Shown here piece after piece: positions 7,067 to 12,095 of a stretch of 12,095 nucleotides of DNA. The DNA is from Desulfobacteraceae bacterium (GTDB lineage: Bacteria; Desulfobacterota; DSM-4660; Desulfatiglandales; HGW-15), in assembly GCA_003819975.1 (NCBI GenBank), contig RPPU01000074.1:1-12095 (forward strand), written 5' to 3'. Both the position numbers and the translations under genes were made by a program. Numbering within the stretch: the stretch's first letter is position 1; every line of letters starts with the position of its first letter. Below the pieces are notes generated by a model that had not been told where the DNA came from, made no database searches, and was given only the letters and a program-made list of their open reading frames with translations.

Positions 7067-8350
7067 TTAGGCCTTTAATTTTCGCCACAATTTATTCCCC
7101 ATCTCTCTGGCAAAGGTTAAGATTTCGTTTTCATCGACCCGGCTCGGTTTGCGGTTTTCAACAATCAATTCCCCATTGGCGATGACGCTCTCGATGTGAC
7201 GCGCGTTCCAACCGTAAATAAAATGACCCAAAAAATTATCAGCGTTGATTTCGGTGGGCGAATCGTAATCCAGAATCACCAGATTGTTTTCGCCGTCGCC
7301 GCTGAAACCGTTTTCTCGGATATAACGATGAATATTTCGAAAACGGCGATAAAGACCGCCCCAATCCGTATGCTCCACAGCCCGGCCGGCAAAAAAAGCG
7401 GCCTGGGCACTGCGCAACATGTCGCTGTGCATACCGTCGGTGCCGAGCATGACCCGCTGACCCAACACTCCGTAATCGGCCAGACCCACATTGTTGTTCT
7501 GATTGCTTTCCGTATTCTGGGCCACCCAAACCCGCGAATCGCGCACAAGTTGTTTTTCGGCTTCGGACAAGTGAATGCAGTGCGACAAAATCGACTTCGG
7601 CAGATCCAGCACACCCGCTTCTGCAAATCGTTCCACGACTCTTTGATCGTAGTTTTTCAGGCAATGCTCCTGATCCACAGGATCTTCGGCCGTGTGTACG
7701 TGAATACCCGTATGATACTTGCGGGCTAAATTCACGGCCTGCTTGAGCAATTCGCGGCCCACGGTAAACGAAGCGTGCAAACCCACATGCCCCTGGCCGC
7801 CCGACTGCAGAAAGCGCTCGGTTTCCGCCAGGCCTTTTTCCCTGATTTCTTCGCCATCGCGGTCCGAGATCTCATAGCAAAGCAGCGATGAGAGGCCGAC
7901 TTTTTCAAAAGCCCGGTTGATCACGGAAAGCGTCTCTTCAACCGCATGCGGCGACGCATGATGGTCAATGACAAAGCTAACACCGTTTTTGACGCAGAAT
8001 AGAGCCGCGGCCAGGGCGCTGGCTTCGATCATTTCCAAATCCAATGCTTTATCGAGCCGCCACCAAACGTATTGCAGCACTTCGCTGAAGTTGGTCGGGG
8101 TTTGCGCCGGCGCCGGCATCCCCCGGGCCAGGGTAGAATAGATATGATGATGACCGCACCCGAAAGACTTGGTGACCAGTTTCCCGCTGCAATCCAGCAT
8201 CTGATCTGCGGCCAAAAATTGCTCCGGTGCGGGCCAGGCCTTCAGAAAAACCGGGGCATTCCCTTTTCCCGCATCAACCCGCAGGTGTGTTTTTCGGAAT
8301 TCCAGGGTTTCCCAGTCGATGAAAGTCGCATTTTTCAGATACAAAGACAT
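7067..8350 (-). CDS. ssnA: SsnA, selenium-linked amidohydrolase
   Basis: A 427-residue metal-dependent hydrolase of the amidohydrolase (guanine/chlorohydrolase-like) superfamily, matching the SsnA group associated with selenium-dependent molybdenum hydroxylases. Features: metal-binding HHH at 67-69 in FGCGHHHIYS, DHHASPH (129-135), His192, His217 and His219 in IHVHTAED, His257 in SHCIH, and Asp305 in LGTDGMHSD, as expected for a mononuclear-metal member. ATG at 8350 is preferred (AGG 9 nt upstream; the protein opens SLYLKNATFID, like homologues) over an in-frame TTG at 8377. By context it opens or deaminates a ring intermediate of purine catabolism; the exact reaction is not evident from the sequence. 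The upstream side is a 340-bp repeat-rich gap, with hyuA 168 bp downstream. Confidence 0.93.
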   Translation of the reverse strand: MSLYLKNATFIDWETLEFRKTHLRVDAGKGNAPVFLKAWPAPEQFLAADQMLDCSGKLVTKSFGCGHHHIYSTLARGMPAPAQTPTNFSEVLQYVWWRLDKALDLEMIEASALAAALFCVKNGVSFVIDHHASPHAVEETLSVINRAFEKVGLSSLLCYEISDRDGEEIREKGLAETERFLQSGGQGHVGLHASFTVGRELLKQAVNLARKYHTGIHVHTAEDPVDQEHCLKNYDQRVVERFAEAGVLDLPKSILSHCIHLSEAEKQLVRDSRVWVAQNTESNQNNNVGLADYGVLGQRVMLGTDGMHSDMLRSAQAAFFAGRAVEHTDWGGLYRRFRNIHRYIRENGFSGDGENNLVILDYDSPTEINADNFLGHFIYGWNARHIESVIANGELIVENRKPSRVDENEILTFAREMGNKLWRKLKA

Positions 8351-8417
8351 CTTTAATGACCTATCGTTGTTGCACAATTTATAATTATGTTGTCATTTTT
8401 TAAGCTATAATTCACCG

Positions 8418-8505
8418 ATCAACGTTTTTTGGAATGCGCGGACGCGTCCGCGCTTTAAAAGCGGCGACGCGTCGCCGCACTCCAAAACCAATCAAAATCG
8501 TTGAT
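8418..8505. repeat. Nested inverted repeat with two ACGCGT-centred palindromes
   Basis: Two perfect 18-bp self-complementary blocks, 8436-8453 and 8461-8478, both centred on ACGCGT, are separated by TTTAAAA. They are enclosed by imperfect inverted repeats (TTGGAATGCG against CGCACTCCAA) and outermost by ATCAACG (8418-8424) and CGTTGAT (8499-8505). The base composition is far more GC-rich than the AT-rich surroundings. It looks like a non-coding mobile or REP-like element upstream of ssnA. Confidence 0.75.
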
Positions 8506-8548
8506 ACTTTCCTTTCGCAAAACCCGGACGAACCGGAATGAAATATTC

Positions 8549-8743
8549 TTTACCGCAAAGGACGCAAAGGCACGCAAAGGAAATTAAAAATACTTAAAAT
8601 ATTATTCCTCTGCGATCCTTTACGTCCTCTGGAGTAATTTTGAGCCTTTCAAAATTACGTCCTCTGGAGTAATTTTGAGCCTTTCAAAATTACGTCCTCT
8701 GGAGTAATTTTGAGCCTTTCAAAATTACGTCCTCTGCTGTAAA
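8549..8743. repeat. MITE-like element with 32-bp inverted arms
   Basis: The left arm (8549-8580, TTTACCGCAAAGGACG...) matches the reverse complement of the right arm (8607-8631 continued at 8737-8743) at about 26 of 32 positions. The right arm is interrupted by the tandem array at 8622-8736. No coding frame lies inside, so it is non-autonomous if mobile. Its right arm also forms the last codons of the dehydrogenase remnant's C-terminal frame. The AT-rich core (8581-8606) shows nothing else. Confidence 0.65.
8622..8736. repeat. 35-bp tandem repeat, 3.3 copies, each a hairpin
   Basis: Three identical 35-bp units start at 8622, 8657 and 8692, followed by a 10-bp partial unit (8727-8736). Each unit consists of ACGTCCTCTG and a perfect inverted repeat GTAATTTTGA / TCAAAATTAC around a GCCTT loop. 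Complete identity of the units points to recent expansion, or to a sequencing or assembly effect. There are no unique spacers, so it is not a CRISPR array. Confidence 0.92.
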
Positions 8744-9144
8744 TTCTCCCTCCAAGTTCTGACGCAAAGACCGCGGCTTCAACGGTAAAGCATAACGCCG
8801 CTCATGGTCGTATTGATAAAAAGCATTGGCGACCGCGGCCGCCGTGGGCACCAGGCCGATTTCGCCCGCTCCTTTGGCGCCGAAAGGACCCCGGGGATCG
8901 GCGACTTCAATCGCCTTGACTTGAATCCGCGGAACACCCGGCGCCCTTCCAGTTTCTTGAGGGGCGTCGCGCAAGCCAGGAGCGGTTTGGCGTCCACTTC
9001 CACCAGACAGGCGCCGCAAGCCCCTTGCGAACAGCCGTCCTTGACCGAGACCAGGCCCCGTTCTTCCCGCAAATACTTCAGCAACGACATGGATTCGTCG
9101 CCTTCAAAGCAGACCGTATCGTTATTTAGGAAAAAACGAACCAT
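8690..9144 (-). pseudogene. Remnant of selenium-dependent xanthine dehydrogenase (internal deletion plus frameshift)
   Basis: From ATG at 9144 one frame encodes the N-terminal ferredoxin domain of a molybdenum hydroxylase (MVRFFLNNDTVCFEGDES..., [2Fe-2S] Cys38, 43, 46 and 58, CSQGACGAC), intact to about residue 70 (KKLEGRR). Near 8930-8942 the homology jumps to a different frame that encodes the extreme C-terminus of the molybdenum domain (PRIQVKAIEVADPRGPFGAKGAGEIGLVPT..., given here in part; also ANAFYQYD and RRYALP). Selenium-dependent xanthine dehydrogenases of the ssnA/ygeY cluster are single chains of about 850 residues beginning and ending this way, so roughly 700 residues are gone: the second FeS domain, the cofactor-binding motifs and the catalytic Glu region. 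The C-terminal frame runs on into the tandem repeat and stops at 8690. It cannot make a working enzyme. A misassembly that joins the two ends is the main alternative. Confidence 0.85.
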
Positions 9145-9160
9145 GCCGAAGCGCTCCCCC

Positions 9161-9224
9161 ATGCCTGCAATAAATGGCAGGCATTTAGGTTTTTTGATCC
9201 GGAAAACCATAGGATCAAAAAACC
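9161..9224 (+). repeat. Composite double-hairpin repeat, copy 3
   Basis: Hairpin ATGCCTGC/GCAGGCAT (9161-9168 with 9177-9184), the spacer TTA, then GGTTTTTTGATCC (9188-9200) pairing perfectly with 9212-9224 around an 11-nt loop. It stands just upstream of the dehydrogenase remnant and is followed by CTTAAAGCG. This is like the junction at the hyuA stop, as if a lost gene once ended at 9225. Confidence 0.7.
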
Positions 9225-9260
9225 TTAAAGCGTTTTACTAAACGCTATCGCCAAAAAAGA

Positions 9261-9330
9261 GTCGAGGGACAGGGGAGACCAGCGTCGAGAAATGGAAACC
9301 GTCTCTGTGGAGCCGACCACCCCTGCCCGG
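9261..9330. other. Unexplained GC-rich, potentially structured spacer
   Basis: Between two composite hairpin repeats lies a segment that can fold with an outer stem GGGACAGGGG (9266-9275) against CCCCTGCCC (9320-9328, one bulged A), and two short inner stems (AGAC 9276-9279 with GTCT 9301-9304; GTGG 9307-9310 with CCAC 9317-9320), giving a three-way-junction shape. On the minus strand it is also open (GVVGSTETVSISRRWSPLSL...) to a stop at 9225. I do not recognise that peptide. It could be a structured RNA, a gene remnant or another repeat. Confidence 0.3.
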
Positions 9331-9338
9331 ATGATCTT

Positions 9339-9420
9339 ATTCCGGCAAGCGGGGACTCCTGTTCCCGCTTGCCGGAATGACATTTTTTTTGATCCTGCGC
9401 TTTTCAGGATCAAAAAAAAT
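9339..9420 (+). repeat. Composite double-hairpin repeat, copy 4, touching ygeY stop
   Basis: A perfect 15-bp stem ATTCCGGCAAGCGGG (9339-9353) with 9364-9378, then GACA and a 16-bp stem ATTTTTTTTGATCCTG (9382-9397) with 9405-9420 around a 7-nt loop. The last stem base is the last base of the ygeY stop codon (9422-9420). This is the most stable of the four copies and may stabilise or end the ygeY mRNA. Confidence 0.8.
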
Positions 9421-10631
9421 TAAGCATTTCGTCCGAAATGCGCGACATAAACCCACGGAATCGCCGCATACAACGCCGCCGCCCGCACCAGGTCTTTTTT
9501 GCGGATCTTCTCGTTCGGCGCGTGCGCCTGGGATTCCTCGCCCGGACCAAAGCCTACGCAGGGAATGCCGAAGCGGCCCATGATCGCCACGCCATTGGTG
9601 GAAAAAGTCCATTTATCCACGACCGGATCTTCCCCGAACAGTTCTTGGTAAGCCTGAACCAAAGTTTGACAGGCCGGATGATCCGCTTCCACGGTCCAGG
9701 TCGGAAAACAAGCTTCGGTCGGATAAACCAAACCCGTATAGGACGGCGCCGCATAATCGTAAGCGCGCACATCCGCTGCCGCTTTTTTCACCGCCGGCAA
9801 ATCGCGGATCTGCTGCAAAGCTCCTTCCGGAGTCTCGCCGGCCGTCAAGCGGCGGTCGATGGAAATCGTACAACCGTCGGCCACCGCGCAGCGCGAGGGC
9901 GAGCTGAAAAAAATCTCGGAAACGGTCAAGGACCCTTTGCCGAGAAAAGCGTCTTCTTTTAACCGGCCGTGCAGGGCTTCCAATTCCAACAGGATCGGCG
10001 CCATTTTGAAGATGGCGTTCTCCCCTCTTTCCGGCGCCGACCCGTGACAGCTGACTCCCTTGACGGTCACTTTTATTTCCATGCGGCCGCGCTGGCCGCG
10101 GTGGATGCGGCCGTCCGTGGGTTCGGTGGAAACCACGAATGCGGGGCGGATGTTCTGCTCCCGCACCAGGTATTGCCAGCACAAACCGTCGCAATCCTCT
10201 TCCTGGACCGTGCCGGTCATCAACACGGTATAATCCCGATCGAGCTTCAAGGTTTTCATAATCTTGGCCGCATAGACCATGGCGGCCATGCCGCCCTCCT
10301 GATCGGCGGCGCCCCGGCCGCCGATAACCGCGTCGTCTTCATAACCCCGGTACGGATCGAATTGCCATTGTCCGGCATCGCCCACCCCGACCGTATCGAT
10401 ATGGGCATCAAAGGCGATCAGGGGTTTGCCGCTCCCCAGATAACCCAAAATATTGCCCATAGGGTCGATCTCCACGCGATCGAAACCGACTGCCTCCATC
10501 TCCACCCGGATGCGCTGAATGACCCGCTCCTCGTGCCGGCTTTCGCTCGGAATGGCGATCATATCCCGTAAAAACCGGAACATCGGCTGTTTAAAAGATT
10601 CGGCTGTTTTCAATATCTTTTTATAGTCCAT
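9420..10631 (-). CDS. ygeY: YgeY-family selenium metabolism-linked M20 hydrolase
   Basis: A 403-residue zinc-dependent hydrolase of the M20 peptidase/deacetylase family, close in length to E. coli YgeY. Two-metal site: His77 and Asp79 (AHIDTVG), bridging Asp110 ([10 protein letters not shown]), catalytic Glu144 with Glu145 (TVQEED), Glu170 (STEPTD) and His370 (QAHAPNE). The dimerisation (lid) domain lies roughly between residues 180 and 295. All key residues are present. In this family the likely chemistry is hydrolysis of an amide or carbamoyl bond of an amino-acid-like intermediate, here presumably from purine breakdown (inferred). ATG at 10631 aligns with the family N-terminus ([10 protein letters not shown]...[12 protein letters not shown]). 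No good ribosome binding site is visible, and a promoter-like sequence sits unusually close. It lies 274 bp downstream of the PLP enzyme gene. Confidence 0.94.
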   Translation of the reverse strand: MDYKKILKTAESFKQPMFRFLRDMIAIPSESRHEERVIQRIRVEMEAVGFDRVEIDPMGNILGYLGSGKPLIAFDAHIDTVGVGDAGQWQFDPYRGYEDDAVIGGRGAADQEGGMAAMVYAAKIMKTLKLDRDYTVLMTGTVQEEDCDGLCWQYLVREQNIRPAFVVSTEPTDGRIHRGQRGRMEIKVTVKGVSCHGSAPERGENAIFKMAPILLELEALHGRLKEDAFLGKGSLTVSEIFFSSPSRCAVADGCTISIDRRLTAGETPEGALQQIRDLPAVKKAAADVRAYDYAAPSYTGLVYPTEACFPTWTVEADHPACQTLVQAYQELFGEDPVVDKWTFSTNGVAIMGRFGIPCVGFGPGEESQAHAPNEKIRKKDLVRAAALYAAIPWVYVAHFGRNA

Positions 10632-10636
10632 GGCTC

Positions 10637-10665
10637 ATTCTAAAAAAGACCAATCTCAACGTCAA
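10637..10665 (-). promoter_or_regulatory. Candidate sigma-70 promoter immediately before ygeY
   Basis: On the minus strand TTGACG (10665-10660) is followed after exactly 17 nt by TAGAAT (10642-10637), a good -35/-10 pair preceded by very AT-rich sequence. The -10 ends only 5 nt before the ygeY ATG (10631), so transcription would start at or next to the start codon and give a leaderless message. This fits the lack of a ribosome binding site but could be chance in AT-rich DNA. Confidence 0.35.
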
Positions 10666-10836
10666 TATTATTTTATTTATAATTAAAAATTTTTATGAAG
10701 GCTTCAAAATTTTTTGATAAGACTGAATTATTATCCAATATCAACCATTTATCATGAGTTCGGCTATGATTAGCCCTAAAAATGCATTAGCCCTTTTTTT
10801 GGCCAAGCCGCATTCCAAAATCGACCTAAACTTCTG

Positions 10837-10870
10837 TATTCGAAATTCAGTGTTCGATATTCAGTATTCG
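10837..10870. repeat. 14-bp imperfect tandem repeat in PLP gene-ygeY gap
   Basis: TATTCGAAATTCAG and TGTTCGATATTCAG stand in tandem (10837-10864), followed by a partial TATTCG. The remainder of the 10632-10905 gap is AT-rich, with a short AGCCTTCGGCT palindrome just after the PLP gene (near 10890) and no gene. Confidence 0.6.
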
Positions 10871-10905
10871 TTTTTCTATTTTAACTTTAGCCTTCGGCTT
10901 TCGGC

Positions 10906-12095
10906 TTAAACTCCCATTTCTTTTCCCAACCCCGTACGGGCATTGAATTCCTCAATCAACCCGTCCAAACGCTCGACGCATTCCGGAACAGTCCGCCAAT
11001 ATTCCTCATCCTGCCATTGCCGCTCGATCTCCGTGAAAGTCTTGCCTTGCTGCTCCACCCAGGTATAGTATTTCAAATGATGAATACGCTTCCGGCCGTA
11101 ATAACCGAGTTCTTCCATGTGGTCGACGGTCAGGCCCTGAAGATGCCGGCTGAAGGCCGCTGCCGCATCCGTCTCCGTGAACGGCCCGCGTTCGGCGGTC
11201 AGTTCCGCTAACCGGCTCAAATACATATCGCACGAGTCGGTCAGAACCGTGATCACGATATCCTCTTCCCCCAACTCGAAATACTTGGCGAACTTGACAG
11301 CCGCCGCCAGATTGGCCGCACCCGAGATACCCAGCAGGTCCAACTGGCTCAGCGTGACTTCCGGAACGCCCTGGGCCGCAAGCAAGGCCCGGCCGGCTGG
11401 TTCATTGAAAAGCCGCAACAGGCTGATGGGCGTTTCATCGTCCACCGCCACCACCAGGTCGGTGTTGCGGACATTGTGGATCCAGGGAACATGCTTGTCG
11501 CCGATCCCCTCGATGCGGTGGCTGCCGTAACCGTTATAAAGCAGGGTCGGGCATTGCAAGGCTTCGGCCGCGGCGATTTTGCATTCGGGGAACCGTTTTT
11601 TCAGGTAATCGCCCGCGGCCAGGGTTCCGGCCGATCCGGTGGCGGCAACCAGGCCCCGCAGCCGTCCGCGCGGTCCCCGGATGCGCTCGAGGACTTCCAG
11701 CATGGCGGGTCCCGTGATTTCGTGATGCCATAGATAGTTGCCGAACTCGTCGAACTGGTTGAAAACGGCCAGGTCCTGCCCGGACTGCTTCAACTCCCGG
11801 CATTTATCGAAGATCTCCTTGACATTGCTCTCCGATCCCGGGGTCTTGATGATCTCGCCCGCCACGGTCTGGAGCCATTCAAAACGTTCCCGGCTCATGC
11901 CTTCGGGCAGGATCGCGATCGATTCGCACCCGAGCAAGGCCGAATCATAAGCGCCGCCGCGGCAGTAATTGCCGGTCGACGGCCAGACTGCTTTCTGGGT
12001 GGTGGGATCGAACTGGCCGGTCACCAGGCGCGGCGCCAGGCAGCCGAACGCGGCCCCGACTTTATGAGCGCCGGTCGGAAACCACTTGCCGATCA
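10906..12095 (-). CDS. PLP-dependent fold-type-II lyase-like enzyme, N-terminus beyond window
   Basis: The frame is open to the right edge, so 395 residues are visible and the N-terminus is missing; a GTG at 12024 is internal, not the start. PLP signatures are those of the tryptophan synthase beta / cysteine synthase / threonine dehydratase fold: PTGAHKVGAAFG near the edge (the Lys should carry the cofactor as a Schiff base), STGNYCRGG (the Asn loop against the PLP ring) and ATGSAGTLAAGD (phosphate-binding loop). It has a long charged C-terminal extension. It occupies the place where E. coli has ygeX (diaminopropionate ammonia-lyase) but does not look like YgeX: from memory, YgeX uses a TTDGNHGRG segment and a different C-terminus. 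A likely role is beta-elimination or deamination of an amino-acid-like purine breakdown product; the substrate is unknown. Domain assignment is sure, function is not. Confidence 0.85.
   Translation of the reverse strand, partial: IGKWFPTGAHKVGAAFGCLAPRLVTGQFDPTTQKAVWPSTGNYCRGGAYDSALLGCESIAILPEGMSRERFEWLQTVAGEIIKTPGSESNVKEIFDKCRELKQSGQDLAVFNQFDEFGNYLWHHEITGPAMLEVLERIRGPRGRLRGLVAATGSAGTLAAGDYLKKRFPECKIAAAEALQCPTLLYNGYGSHRIEGIGDKHVPWIHNVRNTDLVVAVDDETPISLLRLFNEPAGRALLAAQGVPEVTLSQLDLLGISGAANLAAAVKFAKYFELGEEDIVITVLTDSCDMYLSRLAELTAERGPFTETDAAAAFSRHLQGLTVDHMEELGYYGRKRIHHLKYYTWVEQQGKTFTEIERQWQDEEYWRTVPECVERLDGLIEEFNARTGLGKEMGV

Noticed and set aside
8351..8377. TTG start giving a 9-residue longer SsnA
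   Set aside because: ATG at 8350 matches the usual N-terminus and has an AGG at suitable distance.
8622..8736. CRISPR array
   Set aside because: The 35-bp units abut directly with no variable spacers and there are no cas genes; it is a simple tandem repeat.
8690..9210. A functional small ferredoxin-like protein or programmed frameshift product
   Set aside because: The second half matches the far C-terminus of the molybdenum domain in another frame with the middle missing, and no slippery sequence is seen at the junction; a pseudogene is simpler.
9261..9330. Purine or xanthine riboswitch
   Set aside because: A three-way-junction fold is possible, but I cannot see the conserved loop and junction sequences of known purine or xanthine riboswitches, and it is followed by a dead gene.

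Overview
The window carries seven intact or nearly intact genes and one wrecked gene, all on the minus strand (transcription runs right to left). Together they match the 'selenium-linked' purine catabolism cluster known from E. coli (ygeW-ygeY-hyuA-ssnA-xdh region) and from urate- and xanthine-degrading anaerobes. No taxonomic marker gene is present. The many intergenic repeats of the CACAAAGAC type and the gene set suggest an anaerobic bacterium, perhaps Desulfobacterota, but this is a weak inference.

Layout in transcription order: a PLP-dependent fold-type-II enzyme cut by the right edge (12095-10906); YgeY, an M20 hydrolase (10631-9420); a remnant of a selenium-dependent xanthine dehydrogenase (9144-8690) that keeps only its first and last parts, in different frames; SsnA, an amidohydrolase (8350-7067); HyuA, a dihydropyrimidinase/hydantoinase (6898-5522); YgeW, a carbamoyltransferase homologue (5301-4102); XdhA, the FeS/FAD subunit of xanthine dehydrogenase (3961-2537); and XdhB, the molybdenum subunit (2261 to the left edge).

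Likely joint role (family knowledge plus inference): XdhAB oxidises or reduces purines at the hypoxanthine/xanthine/urate level. The amidohydrolases HyuA and SsnA open cyclic amide bonds. YgeY hydrolyses an amide or carbamoyl intermediate. YgeW handles a carbamoyl group, possibly giving carbamoyl phosphate for ATP. The PLP enzyme removes ammonia from the remaining amino-acid-like fragment. The exact order of steps cannot be read from the sequence. YgfK, carbamate kinase, a purine transporter and Mo/Se cofactor maturation genes are not seen here and may lie outside.

The genes do not overlap. They are separated by gaps of about 140-400 bp filled with several families of palindromic repeats: a GGGGTTCAAAA palindrome (three copies), a double hairpin ending in TTTTTTGATCC (four copies), a CACAAAGAC/CTTTGTG inverted-repeat family, a pair of ACGCGT-centred palindromes, and a 35-bp tandem hairpin array. 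The strongest observations are the internally deleted selenium-type dehydrogenase beside an intact two-subunit xanthine dehydrogenase, the unidentified PLP enzyme where E. coli has YgeX, and these repeats.
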